From contig NZ_MDHA01000032.1 in NCBI RefSeq assembly GCF_001705665.1, positions 372,001 to 436,000 of the forward strand: a stretch of DNA of 64,000 nt, read 5' to 3'. This document shows positions 1-9,876 of this stretch, one piece after another. The stretch is from Thioclava sp. SK-1. Its GTDB lineage: Bacteria > Pseudomonadota > Alphaproteobacteria > Rhodobacterales > Rhodobacteraceae. Numbering within the stretch: the first letter of the stretch is position 1; each line of letters opens with the position of its first letter. The position numbers were made by a program, and so were the translations under genes. The notes beneath the pieces are model-generated. The model saw only the letters and a program-made list of their open reading frames with translations, was not told the DNA's origin and searched no databases.

Positions 1-1
1 T

Positions 2-697
2 GCGCAGGCCGACGTGCGTGCGATCAACCTGACCTATGTGCAAGGCGTTGCGCAATTTGACATTGCCTTGCAAGGCGAACTGGATGAGGACGAGCGGCCA
101 ACGGTGATCGAAGGTTGTCGCCTGCCGATGCCGGGTGATCATAACGTGTCCAATGCACTGGCCGCAGTCGCGGTGGCGCGCCATTTGGGCATGAAACGCG
201 AGGAGATCCGCGATGCTTTGGCCAATTTCAAAGGGGTCAACAGGCGCTTTACCAAGGTCGGGGATGTGCTGGGCGGCGTGGCGGTCATTGATGATTACGG
301 CCATCACCCGGTTGAGATTGCAGCCGTCTTGAAAGCCGCGCGTCAGGCGGTGTCGGGCACGCCGGGTGCGCGTGTGATTGCTGTGCATCAGCCGCATCGT
401 TATTCGCGCCTGCATTCCCTGTTCGAGGATTTCTGCACCTGTTTCAACGAGGCAGATGTGGTTGCCATTGCAGAGGTTTACGCGGCCGGCGAAGACCCTA
501 TCCCGGGTGCGGAGCGTGAAGATCTTGTGGCCGGTTTGATTCAGCATGGCCATCGCCATGCGCGCGCGATCTTGTCAGAAGAGGATTTGGCCCGGCTGGT
601 GCGTGAACAATCGCGCCCCGGTGATATTGTCGTCTGCCTTGGCGCGGGGACGATTTCGGCCTGGGCCAACGGCTTGCCCGCAAAATTGGGGGCCTAA
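2..697 (+). CDS. murC: UDP-N-acetylmuramate--L-alanine ligase MurC (3' part)
   Basis: C-terminal 231 residues of the cytoplasmic ATP-dependent ligase that adds L-Ala to UDP-MurNAc; the 5' half lies outside the window. The reading frame is open from base 2. Visible are the end of the central Mur ligase domain ([19 protein letters not shown], the family's Asn-rich substrate and ATP loop) and the C-terminal Rossmann-like domain with the [10 protein letters not shown] and HQPHRYSR motifs diagnostic of MurC. It is the first gene of the dcw segment murC-DUF2484-x-murB-ddl-ftsQ-ftsA-ftsZ, all on the same strand. Identity is certain; only the missing 5' end is open. Confidence 0.97.
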   Translation, partial: AQADVRAINLTYVQGVAQFDIALQGELDEDERPTVIEGCRLPMPGDHNVSNALAAVAVARHLGMKREEIRDALANFKGVNRRFTKVGDVLGGVAVIDDYGHHPVEIAAVLKAARQAVSGTPGARVIAVHQPHRYSRLHSLFEDFCTCFNEADVVAIAEVYAAGEDPIPGAEREDLVAGLIQHGHRHARAILSEEDLARLVREQSRPGDIVVCLGAGTISAWANGLPAKLGA

Positions 698-958
698 GGT
701 GACTGGGGCATTGCGCCATTTTCCCGATGTCCCCTGGCAGCATAGCGCTGCAACAGATGCGAAGCGGGGCGATGCGTATCGCCCTGCGCAGATCCGGGCG
801 ATAATGTCGACCCGGCTGGTCCACTCCCTCCTGTCCGCCGGGATGGAGTTAACCTTGACCGGCGTCGTGACTGTCATGACGTCGGTCGCTTTTCTATTTC
901 ATGCGGGGTCGGACCCTGTCCCGGCCTGTCCCTGCTTTGGCTTTTCACGAGGTCTGAC
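698..958. other. murC-DUF2484 intergenic region, no gene seen
   Basis: No reading frame here looks coding in composition or has a ribosome binding site. The only structure I noticed is an imperfect palindrome (nine-base arms around T872, 863-881, CGTCGTGAC / GTCATGACG, one mismatch). It could be an operator for the downstream genes, but nothing else supports that. Confidence 0.4.
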
Positions 959-1210
959 ATGACCCATTCTTTGTTTGCCGTCTGCCTTTGGGTAATTGCC
1001 GCCACGATGGTGGCGCTTGGCCCGCAACGTTTCCATTGGCCTGCTGCCTGGGCCTTGATTGCCACAGGGGTTCCGATGGTGGGGTGGGTGACGTATCAAA
1101 ATGGCCCGCTTTGGGGTGTTTTGGTGCTGGCAGGTGGGGTCTCTGTGCTGCGCTGGCCGGTGAAATACCTGCTGCGTGCCGCGCGTGAAGGTCGGTTCGA
1201 TCACGATTGA
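959..1210 (+). CDS. DUF2484 family small membrane protein
   Basis: An 83-residue inner-membrane protein. The N-terminal pattern CLWVIAATMVAL, a second hydrophobic stretch at about residues 27-45, a third at about 50-63 and a basic tail (KYLLRAAREGR) match DUF2484, a family I know almost only from Rhodobacterales, where it sits between murC and murB. Function is unknown; two to three short membrane segments are predicted by eye. Its conserved position suggests a link to cell-wall synthesis or division, but that is inference from neighbourhood. Confidence 0.8.
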   Translation: MTHSLFAVCLWVIAATMVALGPQRFHWPAAWALIATGVPMVGWVTYQNGPLWGVLVLAGGVSVLRWPVKYLLRAAREGRFDHD

Positions 1211-1345
1211 GCCGACCGCCGGTGCCGTTAATTTCGGCAAACTGGGCCCGCGCCACGGGATTTCCGGTTTGTATGCGCGCGCCGCATTGCATTGCTGCAG
1301 TGCGGCGTTACCCTGAGTGGGCATTGACCCAGTCAGGAGCGCCAG

Positions 1346-2161
1346 ATGCAATTCTCGATCCGTCATGTGACTGAATACAGCTATTCAGCCCCGGTCAAAT
1401 TGGGGGCGCATCGATTGCGGCTGAGCCCGCGACCCGATGGTGCCAAGGTTGAGGATCATCAGATACATATCTCACCCCCGCCGGTTTCACGCAGGCGCGG
1501 GTCCGATCTATATGGCAACGCGGTGCTGGATCTGGAATTTGCTGGGTCTACCAAACATCTCAAGATTGAAACGGTGATCTTGGCCCGCACTGTGACACAA
1601 GCAGCGCAGAAAGCGGCCTTAACATCGCTGCCTCTGTCGCCGCCGCCAAATATGTCCTTTTGCATGGTGGGCGATGTGTTGGCCCCGGTGGCGCGATTGT
1701 CCGATCAGATCGCCGAAGAGGCAGAAGGCGATCCGCTGCTATATCTGGAATTACTATGCGATCGGTTGCATGGCGTAACGGGTGTTGCGGATCAAGACAA
1801 CCTGGCCCGCTTGCCTGATCCGGTTCTGGTGCAGGCACAGGCGGTTGTTCCAAAATTGACATCTTTATTCGTGGCATGTTCAAGGGCGCAGGGGATTCCG
1901 GCGCGATATGTGTCAGGTTACACCGGGCTGGATAAGGCTGTGGATGGTAAGTGGCACCTTAGTATCTGGGCCGAGGTGCATCTGCCTGGTTTGGGCTGGA
2001 TTGGCTATGACCCCAGTTTTGGTGTTGTTGTGAACGACGCGCATATTGCCCTGTGTGCCGCGCCAGATCAGCTTGGCACCTTGCCGCTGGAAGGGGCATA
2101 CTGGGGCGCAGGTGTGCAGTCGCAGCTTGAGTATGCAGTTGAGATCGAAACGGCTGAGTAA
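1346..2161 (+). CDS. Transglutaminase-like protein lacking the catalytic Cys and His
   Basis: A 271-residue protein with the bacterial transglutaminase-like layout: an N-terminal beta region (residues 1-90, starting [17 protein letters not shown]) and a transglutaminase core (about 130-235). The landmarks [10 protein letters not shown] (183-192) and [17 protein letters not shown] (208-224) are intact. Where the family has G-V-C-Q-D-x-x-H, this protein reads A166-V-V168-P-K-L-T-S173, so the nucleophilic Cys is Val. Where the family has H-A-W-A-E it reads S206-I-W-A-E, so the catalytic His is Ser. The Asp of the triad (D222) remains. It is probably a binding or scaffold pseudoenzyme. It starts after an AGGAG-like site at 1336-1340 and lies between DUF2484 and murB, an unusual place for this family. 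Confidence 0.85.
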   Translation: MQFSIRHVTEYSYSAPVKLGAHRLRLSPRPDGAKVEDHQIHISPPPVSRRRGSDLYGNAVLDLEFAGSTKHLKIETVILARTVTQAAQKAALTSLPLSPPPNMSFCMVGDVLAPVARLSDQIAEEAEGDPLLYLELLCDRLHGVTGVADQDNLARLPDPVLVQAQAVVPKLTSLFVACSRAQGIPARYVSGYTGLDKAVDGKWHLSIWAEVHLPGLGWIGYDPSFGVVVNDAHIALCAAPDQLGTLPLEGAYWGAGVQSQLEYAVEIETAE

Positions 2162-2202
2162 GGGATCTTGTGTGTGCGGCGCCGGATGACTACGACACGG
2201 GT

Positions 2203-3150
2203 ATGAGCATTCTTACCGCATATACGCCCCGAGGCACCCTGACCGAACACCGTTCCTTGGCGGACCTGACATGGTTGCGCGTCGGTGGTCCGGCGGATTT
2301 GTTTTTCCAACCTGCAGATCGCGACGATCTGGCCGCGTTTTTGGCCGCATTGCCGGAGGAAGTCGACGTCTTCCCGATGGGCGTTGGCTCTAACCTGATC
2401 GTGCGCGATGGTGGGTTGCGTGCTGTGGTGATCCGGCTGGGCCGGGGCTTCAACACGATTGACTGCGATGGAGGTCGGGTTGTCGCCGGCGCTGCGGCAT
2501 TGGATGCGCATGTGGCGCGGCGTGCGGCGCAAAACGGTCTGGACCTAACCTTTTTGCGCACGATTCCCGGCGCGATTGGTGGTGCAGTGCGGATGAATGC
2601 AGGCTGCTATGGCGCATATGTCGCGGATCATTTGCTGGAGGTCGAGGTTGTAACCCGGCAAGGCGAGGTGAAAACCATCCCGGCACAGGATCTGAACCTG
2701 CAATACCGTCAAAGTGATTTGCCGCAGGGCTGGGTGATTACCAAGGCCGTATTTGTTGCCCAACCCGGCGATCCTCAGGCGCTAGAGGCACGTATGGCGG
2801 ATCAAATCGCAAAACGCGATGCAAGCCAACCTACGAAGGACCGGTCTGCCGGGTCGACATTTCGCAATCCGGCAGGCTACAGCTCAACCGGGCGGGCAGA
2901 TGATCAACATGATTTGAAAGCCTGGAAGGTTATTGATGATGCTGGAATGCGTGGCGCCAAATTGGGCGGTGCGCAAATGTCTGAAATGCACTCTAATTTC
3001 TTAATCAACGCAGGCGGTGCCACGGCGGCAGATTTGGAAGATCTTGGTGAAGAAGTCCGTAAAAAGGTTTTGCAAACGAGCGGCATTTCGCTACAATGGG
3101 AAATCATGCGCATCGGCACTCGTGACACCCCGGAAGAGGGTGGCCAATAG
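2203..3150 (+). CDS. murB: UDP-N-acetylenolpyruvoylglucosamine reductase MurB
   Basis: Cytoplasmic FAD/NADPH enzyme that reduces UDP-GlcNAc-enolpyruvate to UDP-MurNAc. The FAD-binding PCMH fold is marked by [14 protein letters not shown] and [12 protein letters not shown]; the catalytic Ser lies in [10 protein letters not shown] and the C-terminal Glu in [10 protein letters not shown], as in the short (type II) MurB class. I chose the ATG at 2203, which gives 315 residues and the usual N-terminus. A GTG at 2170 would add 11 residues ([11 protein letters not shown]) and has an AGGGA just upstream (2161-2166), so the start is not settled. Next gene is ddl, 75 bases on. Confidence 0.95.
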   Translation: MSILTAYTPRGTLTEHRSLADLTWLRVGGPADLFFQPADRDDLAAFLAALPEEVDVFPMGVGSNLIVRDGGLRAVVIRLGRGFNTIDCDGGRVVAGAAALDAHVARRAAQNGLDLTFLRTIPGAIGGAVRMNAGCYGAYVADHLLEVEVVTRQGEVKTIPAQDLNLQYRQSDLPQGWVITKAVFVAQPGDPQALEARMADQIAKRDASQPTKDRSAGSTFRNPAGYSSTGRADDQHDLKAWKVIDDAGMRGAKLGGAQMSEMHSNFLINAGGATAADLEDLGEEVRKKVLQTSGISLQWEIMRIGTRDTPEEGGQ

Positions 3151-3225
3151 GCCCGAGTCCGCCAAGGCGCAGTAGATGGCGGCACTAATGAACAAAGCAC
3201 GGGGATAACCCCGGCAGAGGCGAAA

Positions 3226-4149
3226 ATGGCGGGTATGTCGAGCAGGGCATCCCAACGTGTTGCAGTTTTGATGGGTGGCCCCTCCGCAGAGCGGGAGGTC
3301 TCCTTGGTATCCGGGCGCGAATGCGCCACGGGGCTGCGGCAGGCGGGATATGATGTGATTGAGGTCGATGCCGGCCCCGATCTTGTGCAGCAATTGGCTG
3401 ACATAAAACCAGATTATGTATTCAACGCGTTGCATGGCCGTTGGGGCGAAGATGGCTGTGTTCAGGGCATTTTGGAATGGCTGCATCTGCCATATACGCA
3501 TTCGGGCGTGTTGGCTTCCGCATTGGCGATGGACAAGTCGCGTGCCAAAGATGCGTTTCGCGCCGCCGGCCTGCCAGTGGTTGAAAGCGTGATTGTGCCC
3601 AAGGCAGAGGCCAGTGCTGATCATGTGATGCCCGCGCCCTATGTCGTGAAACCCAATAATGAGGGCAGCTCGGTCGGCGTGTATATCGTGCATGGCGGGG
3701 CCAATCAGCCGCCGCAATTGTCCGATGAGATGCCAGATATGGTGATGGTGGAAACCTATGCGCCGGGACGGGAGTTGACCTGTTCGGTGATTGGGGACCG
3801 CGCGCTATGTGTGACAGAGATTGTCACCAGCGGTTGGTATGATTATGCGGCGAAATACACAGTCGGTGGGTCGCAGCATTATTGTCCGGCGGATATCCCT
3901 GCGGATATCGCAGAAATTTGCCAAGATTACGCATTGCGTGCGCATCAGGCGCTGGGGTGCCGGGGTGCGTCGCGTACGGATTTCCGTTGGGATGACAGCC
4001 GTGGCAGCGATGGCGTGATCTTGTTAGAAACCAACACTCAGCCCGGTATGACGCCGACATCCCTTGTTCCAGAACAGGCCGCGCAAGAGGGCGTCAGCTT
4101 TCCCGAGCTGGTCGCGTGGATGGTGGAGGATGCATCATGCGACCGATAA
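3226..4149 (+). CDS. ddl: D-alanine--D-alanine ligase
   Basis: A 307-residue ATP-grasp enzyme that makes the D-Ala-D-Ala dipeptide of the peptidoglycan stem. Motifs seen: [14 protein letters not shown] (N-terminal substrate loop), the ATP-grasp lid segment [13 protein letters not shown], the SRTDFRWDD segment, and the C-terminal metal and phosphate motif [15 protein letters not shown]. The start at 3226 follows GAGGCG. The stop overlaps the ftsQ start by 13 bases, which points to translational coupling inside the dcw operon. Confidence 0.97.
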   Translation: MAGMSSRASQRVAVLMGGPSAEREVSLVSGRECATGLRQAGYDVIEVDAGPDLVQQLADIKPDYVFNALHGRWGEDGCVQGILEWLHLPYTHSGVLASALAMDKSRAKDAFRAAGLPVVESVIVPKAEASADHVMPAPYVVKPNNEGSSVGVYIVHGGANQPPQLSDEMPDMVMVETYAPGRELTCSVIGDRALCVTEIVTSGWYDYAAKYTVGGSQHYCPADIPADIAEICQDYALRAHQALGCRGASRTDFRWDDSRGSDGVILLETNTQPGMTPTSLVPEQAAQEGVSFPELVAWMVEDASCDR

Positions 4150-5045
4150 ACCCGCCCCGCCGTTACCCGCCTCAGGCTGGGCAGCGCGCCGTCTTACGTT
4201 CGCGCCGGCGTGATCCGGCCCCGTCGCGGCTTGCGTTTCGGTTGCAGCGGCTGTGGCTGACGCCTTTGGTGCGTTCGGTCGTGCGGATCGGCGCACCGAT
4301 CTTTGTCGTTGTGCTGGGTGTTGGATTGTATTTTGGCGATGAAGGTCGCCGAGCCACGATTTGGCAACATTTCATCGATGCAAAACGTGCGGTCCAGACA
4401 CGGCCAGAGTTTATGGTCTCGGCGTTGAAAATCGAAGGTGCTGGGGAAGAGGTCGATGCGGCCATTCGTACTATGCTGCCAGTAACATTGCCCGCGTCCT
4501 CTTTCGATCTGGATCTGGACGCCTATCGCAACACGGTTTTGCGCCTTGATGCGGTGGCCGATGTGTCGATGGTTATTCGCCCCGGCGGCATACTGGAGGC
4601 CGACGTGCGCGAACGCGAACCCGCGATTTTGTGGCGCACGGCGGGCGGGTTGGAAATGCTGGACCCTGAAGGCCACCGCGTTGCGACATTGTTGGAACGG
4701 GATCTGCGCCCCGATTTGCCGCTGGTGGCGGGTAAGGGTGCGGACCGCGCGGTGCCAGAGGCGCTGCGGATCTTGATCGCGTCTGGCCCATTGTTGCCAC
4801 GCATCCGCGGTCTGATCCGCGTGGGCGAACGGCGCTGGGATCTGGCTTTAGAAGATGATCAGCGCATCATGCTGCCTGCGGATAATCCAATTCCGGCGAT
4901 TGAACGTCTTTTGGCGCTGGATGCGGCCGAAGATCTTTTAGCACGTGATTTCACCCATCTTGACCTTCGCAACAATGAGCGGCCGACGATCCGGCTCTCA
5001 AGCCCAGGGCTTGAGACCTATCGAACGGTGGCCAAACAATATTGA
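4137..5045 (+). CDS. ftsQ: Cell division protein FtsQ
   Basis: A 302-residue bitopic divisome protein. A basic N-terminal cytoplasmic tail (about residues 1-45, rich in R and P) is followed by one membrane segment (about 46-66, [16 protein letters not shown]), a POTRA domain (roughly 85-155) and the periplasmic beta domain. FtsQ bridges early and late division proteins with FtsB/FtsL. The ATG at 4137 has a GGAGGA at 4125-4130, which decides it over an in-frame upstream GTG at 4116. It overlaps ddl by 13 bases and is followed by ftsA 10 bases later. Confidence 0.93.
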   Translation: MRPINPPRRYPPQAGQRAVLRSRRRDPAPSRLAFRLQRLWLTPLVRSVVRIGAPIFVVVLGVGLYFGDEGRRATIWQHFIDAKRAVQTRPEFMVSALKIEGAGEEVDAAIRTMLPVTLPASSFDLDLDAYRNTVLRLDAVADVSMVIRPGGILEADVREREPAILWRTAGGLEMLDPEGHRVATLLERDLRPDLPLVAGKGADRAVPEALRILIASGPLLPRIRGLIRVGERRWDLALEDDQRIMLPADNPIPAIERLLALDAAEDLLARDFTHLDLRNNERPTIRLSSPGLETYRTVAKQY

Positions 5046-5055
5046 GCAGGCAGAC

Positions 5056-6393
5056 ATGACAGATCTTTATCAAGCCCAACGTGCCATGCGGAATATGCGC
5101 CGCGCTGCCATGCAGCGCGGGGTGATTGCCCTGTTGGATATTGGAACCTCGAAAATCGCCTGTCTGGTGCTGCGCTTTGATGGGCCTGCCGATCTGGGCG
5201 AACGTGAAGGCGGGGCCGGTCCGTTGGCTGGGCAATCCGCGTTTCGTGTAATCGGGGCGGCGACGACACGATCGCGTGGTGTCCGGTTTGGGGAAATCGA
5301 TGCGATGGCCGAGACGGAGCGTGCGATCCGCACCGCCGTGCAAGCCGCGCAAAAGATGGCCAACACCCGTGTTGACCATGTGATTGCGACATTCGCCGGT
5401 GCAGAGCCGCGCAGCTATGGTTTGGATGGTCTGGTTGAGCTTGAGGGCGAAACCGTGACTGAGCAAGACGTAGGGCGGGTGCTGGCATCATGCGATATGC
5501 CGCAAATCGGTTATGGCCGCGAAGTGCTGCATGCGCAGCCGGTGAATTTTGCTCTCGATCACCGGTCTGGGCTGAACGACCCGCGCGGTCATACCGGGCG
5601 TAAACTGTCGGTCGATATGCATCTGTTGACGGTGGAAGAAACCGCGATTCACAATCTGGCGCATTGTATCCGGCGCTGTGATCTGGAATTGGCGGGCATT
5701 GCCTCGGCGGCGTATGTATCAGGTATTTCCAGCCTTGTGGAAGATGAGCAAGAGCTGGGCGCCGCCTGTCTGGATATCGGCGGGGGATCGGCGGGCCTGT
5801 CGATCTTTATGAAGAAACATATGATTTTTGCCGATGCGGTGCGTTTGGGTGGCGATCACATCACCCGCGATATCGCTGCGGGGCTGCAAGTGCCTATGCA
5901 TGTGGCCGAACGGATTAAGACCGTACATGGCGGGGTGCATGCGACCGGAATGGATGACCGTGATATGATCGCGCTGTCGAACAATTCCGGCGATTGGGAA
6001 AAGGATTCCCAGACCGTCAGCCGTGCCGAGTTGATCGGGATCATCCGTCCCCGAGTCGAAGAGATTTTTGAAGAAGTGCGCGCGCTGTTGGATGTGGCCG
6101 GGTTCGATCACCTGGCCAGTCAGCAAATCGTGTTGACCGGCGGCACCAGCCAGCTGCCTGGCATTGACGGTTTGGCGGCGCGAATCCTTGGCCAGAATGT
6201 GCGACTCGGTCGGCCGCTTCGCGTAAAGGGATTGCCGGGCGCTGCGACCGGTTCTGGCTTCTCATCCGTGGTTGGATTGGCGCTTTTCGCAGCGCATCCG
6301 CAAGATGAATGGTGGGATTTTGAGATCCCTGCCGAAAGATTGAACGGCCGTAGCTTGCGTCGGGCGATCCGCTGGTTCAAAGACAATTGGTAA
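5056..6393 (+). CDS. ftsA: Cell division protein FtsA
   Basis: A 445-residue actin-family ATPase that tethers FtsZ to the membrane. Phosphate-1 motif LLDIGTSKIACLV, phosphate-2 CLDIGGGSAGLSIF and adenosine motif IVLTGGTSQLPGI are present, as is the inserted 1C (SHS2) domain in the N-terminal half. The C-terminus (RRAIRWFKDNW) is the amphipathic membrane-targeting helix. A longer frame opens at 4945 inside ftsQ, but the ATG at 5056 has GAGCAGG upstream and matches family length. A 268-base gap separates it from ftsZ. Confidence 0.96.
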   Translation: MTDLYQAQRAMRNMRRAAMQRGVIALLDIGTSKIACLVLRFDGPADLGEREGGAGPLAGQSAFRVIGAATTRSRGVRFGEIDAMAETERAIRTAVQAAQKMANTRVDHVIATFAGAEPRSYGLDGLVELEGETVTEQDVGRVLASCDMPQIGYGREVLHAQPVNFALDHRSGLNDPRGHTGRKLSVDMHLLTVEETAIHNLAHCIRRCDLELAGIASAAYVSGISSLVEDEQELGAACLDIGGGSAGLSIFMKKHMIFADAVRLGGDHITRDIAAGLQVPMHVAERIKTVHGGVHATGMDDRDMIALSNNSGDWEKDSQTVSRAELIGIIRPRVEEIFEEVRALLDVAGFDHLASQQIVLTGGTSQLPGIDGLAARILGQNVRLGRPLRVKGLPGAATGSGFSSVVGLALFAAHPQDEWWDFEIPAERLNGRSLRRAIRWFKDNW

Positions 6394-6418
6394 GCTTGAT
6401 TTGGATGAGCTTTGGCGA

Positions 6419-6469
6419 TTAACCAACTGTTGAAGTTTACCTTTCGTTAACCTTTGCCCCTGATATAGG
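6419..6469 (+). promoter_or_regulatory. ftsZ promoter region with two CtrA-like boxes
   Basis: In the 268-base ftsA-ftsZ gap, TTAA-N7-TTGA (6419-6433) is followed directly by TTTA-N7-TTAAC (6436-6451). The CtrA consensus is TTAA-N7-TTAA(C), so each has one mismatch. A -10-like TATAGG lies at 6464-6469, and the second box covers where a -35 would be (no good -35 is present), the arrangement expected of a CtrA-activated promoter. That ftsZ is CtrA-controlled is known in Caulobacter; use here is inference. Confidence 0.4.
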
Positions 6470-6661
6470 GTGAGAGGCAGTACGACCACAATATGCTGTT
6501 AAATGCGCGAAATACCGCCCAAGGTGTTCGTGTGTTCGCCAGATTTTGTGGAGAAACTGTGTTTTTCGCGTGACGCTAGGGCGATTCAGCGATAAATTCA
6601 GTGTAACTTCGAGATATTCGGCCGGGACAGGGCCGTGGCAAAATAGACAGGCGGAACCTAA

Positions 6662-8434
6662 ATGACACTGAACCTGATGATGACCGACCATGAGGATCTC
6701 AAGCCGCGCATCACCGTTTTTGGTGTTGGCGGGGCTGGCGGAAACGCGGTCAATAACATGATCGAGCAGCAGCTAGAGGGTGTGGAGTTCGTTGTTGCGA
6801 ACACCGACGCGCAGGCGCTGCAGCAATCCAAAAGCGAAGCGCGCATTCAGATGGGCGTGAAAGTCACCGAAGGCCTGGGCGCGGGTGCGCGCGCAGCCGT
6901 AGGTGCCGCCGCTGCGGAAGAGACGATTGAAGAAATCGTCGACCACCTTGCGGGCGCTCACATGTGCTTTATCACTGCCGGTATGGGCGGTGGCACGGGC
7001 ACGGGCGCAGCGCCGATCATTGCGCAAGCTGCGCGTGAATTGGGCGTTTTGACGGTTGGTGTCGTAACCAAGCCGTTCCAGTTTGAAGGCTCCAAGCGGA
7101 TGCGTCAGGCCGAAGCCGGTCTGGAAGCGCTGCAAAAGGTCGTCGATACGCTGATCATCATTCCGAACCAGAACCTGTTCCGTCTGGCAAATGAAAAAAC
7201 CACCTTCACTGAAGCCTTCGCAATGGCCGATGATGTCCTGTATCAGGGTGTTAAAGGTGTGACGGATTTGATGGTGCGCCCGGGCCTGATCAACCTTGAC
7301 TTTGCGGATGTCCGCGCCGTCATGGATGAGATGGGCAAAGCGATGATGGGTACGGGCGAGGCTACGGGCGAAGATCGTGCCGTGCAAGCCGCCGAGAAAG
7401 CGATTGCCAACCCGCTGCTGGATGAAATTTCGTTGCGCGGTGCCAAAGGCGTGTTGATCAATATCACCGGTGGCTATGACCTGACCCTGTTTGAGCTGGA
7501 CGAAGCTGCAAACCGTATCCGCGAAGAGGTCGACCCGGACGCGAATATCATCGTCGGTTCTACATTGGATCCCGATATGGAAGGCGGCATGCGTGTATCG
7601 GTTGTCGCAACTGGTATCGACGCAGCCATCACCACCGAAGTGCCGGTTCCGCGCCGATCCTTGGCAGAGCCGCTGCGCCAGCCCGCAGAAGCGGTTGAAG
7701 AAACACGTCAGGCCGCACCGCAGCCTGCTGAACCACAGCAGGCCGCACCGGCGCCACAGCCGCGTAGTGCAGCCGCGCAGCCGAACTTGACTGTAAATGT
7801 GGCCGCAGCGCCACAGCGCCAGCCTGCACCGCAGCAATCGCGTGCAGCCGCGCAGCCGCAGCCTGCGCCTCAGCGTCAGCCAGCCGCGCAACCGCAAAGC
7901 TATGCCTCTGATCGCACCTTGTTCGACGCGCCGCAGCAGCCACGCCAATCCGCGCCGCAGCGTGCAAGCGAAGATCTGCCACCGCCAGCCTACCAGCCAC
8001 GCGCTCCTCAGCCGCAATCATTGGAAGCCGCAGAAGAGCCGGCAGAATATGTTGCACCGCGCCCGCGTCAGCCCGGTCAGCCTTCGCCAGAAGCCTTGGC
8101 ACGTTTGCAGGCCGCCGTGTCGAAACAGCCGGCCGGCCATCACCCGCGCCAGCCAATGGCGGCAGAGCGCGCACCGCAGCAACAGCCGGCAGCCGGCGGT
8201 CACCAGGAAAAACCCCGTTTTGGGATCAATTCCTTGATCAACCGGATGACAGGGCATCAAGAAGGTCAGGCACATGCCGCTCCGCAGCAGGCTCAGCCTG
8301 TGCATCAGCAGCGCACAGCCGCTGCTCCGCAGCCGCGCCCAGCACCGCCTGCACCCGAGTCGTATGATGATGAGCAAGACCCAGATCAGGACCGGATCGA
8401 GATCCCGGCTTTCCTGCGTCGTCAGGCAAACTAA
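6662..8434 (+). CDS. ftsZ: Cell division protein FtsZ, long Gln/Pro/Ala linker
   Basis: A 590-residue tubulin-like GTPase that forms the Z ring. The GTPase core spans about residues 15-330, with [13 protein letters not shown] (21-33) and the tubulin signature [10 protein letters not shown] (109-118). The C-terminal peptide [14 protein letters not shown], which binds FtsA and other partners, ends the protein. Between them lies a disordered linker of about 240 residues made mostly of Q, P, A and R, much longer than the roughly 50-residue linker of E. coli FtsZ; long linkers are usual in alphaproteobacteria. The start at 6662 is short of a strong Shine-Dalgarno (GCGGAACC). A clear terminator follows. 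Confidence 0.97.
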   Translation: MTLNLMMTDHEDLKPRITVFGVGGAGGNAVNNMIEQQLEGVEFVVANTDAQALQQSKSEARIQMGVKVTEGLGAGARAAVGAAAAEETIEEIVDHLAGAHMCFITAGMGGGTGTGAAPIIAQAARELGVLTVGVVTKPFQFEGSKRMRQAEAGLEALQKVVDTLIIIPNQNLFRLANEKTTFTEAFAMADDVLYQGVKGVTDLMVRPGLINLDFADVRAVMDEMGKAMMGTGEATGEDRAVQAAEKAIANPLLDEISLRGAKGVLINITGGYDLTLFELDEAANRIREEVDPDANIIVGSTLDPDMEGGMRVSVVATGIDAAITTEVPVPRRSLAEPLRQPAEAVEETRQAAPQPAEPQQAAPAPQPRSAAAQPNLTVNVAAAPQRQPAPQQSRAAAQPQPAPQRQPAAQPQSYASDRTLFDAPQQPRQSAPQRASEDLPPPAYQPRAPQPQSLEAAEEPAEYVAPRPRQPGQPSPEALARLQAAVSKQPAGHHPRQPMAAERAPQQQPAAGGHQEKPRFGINSLINRMTGHQEGQAHAAPQQAQPVHQQRTAAAPQPRPAPPAPESYDDEQDPDQDRIEIPAFLRRQAN

Positions 8435-8490
8435 GACAGTTTTGCAACAATGGTGAGTTTTTGAAATAAAACCGCTCACGTTCTAAATTA

Positions 8491-8519
8491 AAAATGCCGG
8501 GCCAGCGCCCGGCATTTTT
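8491..8519 (+). terminator. Intrinsic terminator after ftsZ
   Basis: Twelve-base perfect stem AAAATGCCGGGC / GCCCGGCATTTT (8491-8502 with 8507-8518), loop CAGC, followed by T's. It closes the ftsQAZ transcript, so lpxC needs its own promoter. Confidence 0.9.
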
Positions 8520-8725
8520 GTTATTTATCAATGGATTATAGCGGTGGAGGCGGGGTTTTGCCGCAGTGCATCATTAATGTTTCATTATGTTGCAAAGAGT
8601 GAATTGAGGTTTTTTCCAGCTGTTCTTAAGTGAAGCTACGGAACGACGCCTATAGCAATGTCAAAGGTGCAGTTTCGGGAACCAAGACCACCTCACGGGG
8701 TTTTGAGTCAGTAGCTGGAAGGAAT

Positions 8726-9649
8726 ATGATCGTGCAGACGAGCCTTGCAAAATCGGTAACATTCAACGGTGTGGGCCTGCATAGCGGTGCCCCCGTCAGA
8801 ATGCGTCTTCACCCCGCCGACGCCGACCACGGCATTGTGTTTCGCCGTATTGATGTGATCGGGATGCAAAATCGTGTGCATGCGACATGGGACCGCGTGA
8901 CCCCGTCGAAACTGTGCACATTGATCGAAAACGAAGATGGTGTAACGGTATCAACAATCGAACATATCACAGCCGCATTGGCGGGGTGTGGTGTGCATAA
9001 CGCATTGATTGAAATTGACGGTCCTGAAGTGCCGATTATGGATGGATCTTCCGCGCCATTCGTTGCCGGTATTCGTAGATCAGGCATTCGTTTCCTGCGT
9101 GCTCCGTTGCGTGCAATCCGTATCTTGAAGCCGGTTGAATTCAAAGACGGCGTAGCAACCGCGCGTTTAGAGCCCGCAGATGGGTTTGAAATCGACTTCG
9201 CTATCGATTTTACGGATGCGGCCATTGGCCAGCAATCCAAGCGTTTGGAAATGGCCAATGGTGCCTTTGTGCGTGAGTTGATGGAGTGCCGCACTTTCTG
9301 CCGTCAGGCGGATGTGGATCATATGCAGGCGCATGGTTTGGCACTGGGTGGCACCTATGAAAACGCGATTGTGTTTGACGGTGACAAAGTACTGAGCCCC
9401 GGTGGCTTGCGCCGCCCGGATGAGGCGGTTCGCCACAAGATGCTTGATGCGCTGGGTGACTTGTCTTTGGCCGGCGCGCCGATCCTTGGACGGTATGTCG
9501 GTAATCGGGCAGGGCATGCGATGACAAACCGTCTGTTGCGTGCGCTGTTTGCACAGCCAGATGCCTTTGAATACGTGACTTTGGACGCAGATCAAGAACG
9601 TCTTTTGCCCGGTGCAGGTGTGTGCCGTCCGGTCGCGCTTGCGGGGTAA
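8726..9649 (+). CDS. lpxC: UDP-3-O-acyl-N-acetylglucosamine deacetylase LpxC
   Basis: A 307-residue zinc enzyme for the committed step of lipid A synthesis. Zinc ligands are H80 in TIEHITAALAG and the His and Asp of HKMLDALGDLSLAG; other family blocks are GVGLHSGAPV, EIDGPEVPIMDGSSAPF and the final GHAMTNRLLRALF. The frame is open from 8630, but the ATG at 8726 has GGAAGGA at 8717-8723 and gives the usual N-terminus, so I prefer it. Placement just after ftsZ is common in proteobacteria. Confidence 0.95.
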   Translation: MIVQTSLAKSVTFNGVGLHSGAPVRMRLHPADADHGIVFRRIDVIGMQNRVHATWDRVTPSKLCTLIENEDGVTVSTIEHITAALAGCGVHNALIEIDGPEVPIMDGSSAPFVAGIRRSGIRFLRAPLRAIRILKPVEFKDGVATARLEPADGFEIDFAIDFTDAAIGQQSKRLEMANGAFVRELMECRTFCRQADVDHMQAHGLALGGTYENAIVFDGDKVLSPGGLRRPDEAVRHKMLDALGDLSLAGAPILGRYVGNRAGHAMTNRLLRALFAQPDAFEYVTLDADQERLLPGAGVCRPVALAG

Positions 9650-9680
9650 ACGTGTTCGCGATTGTCTGTAATATCATTTG

Positions 9681-9709
9681 CACCCCGTATCGAAAGATGC
9701 GGGGTGTTT
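9681..9709 (+). terminator. Intrinsic terminator after lpxC
   Basis: Eleven-base stem (9681-9691 with 9696-9706, one G-T pair) closed by a GAAA tetraloop and followed by TTT. It lies 32 bases after the lpxC stop. Confidence 0.75.
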
Positions 9710-9764
9710 GCGTGACCTTACTGCCGCGCTCACGCGACCGTGGGGAATTCATGATAAAGGCGTT

Positions 9765-9793
9765 TTGCGCCCCGGATTTTTCTGTGTTAGGAA
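9765..9793 (+). promoter_or_regulatory. Possible sigma-70 promoter for bamD
   Basis: TTGCGC (9765-9770), a 17-base spacer, then TAGGAA (9788-9793). It lies between the lpxC terminator and bamD, about 85 bases before the start codon. The hexamers are only moderate matches. Confidence 0.35.
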
Positions 9794-9876
9794 CGCTCAG
9801 GTTGCCCGCGTGTGATGCGGGTCAAAGGTATCCCGCCCGATAAACGGGCGCGGCAAGAAACGGGATAGGGCAGGGT

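Noticed and set aside
698-958. Possible extra gene between murC and DUF2484
   Set aside because: All frames here are either extensions of frames inside murC or lack starts and coding composition.
6773-8017. Long minus-strand open frame (414 codons) opposite ftsZ
   Set aside because: It is a mirror of the biased ftsZ codons; the translation is Arg/Leu-rich low complexity, with no start site and no family resemblance.
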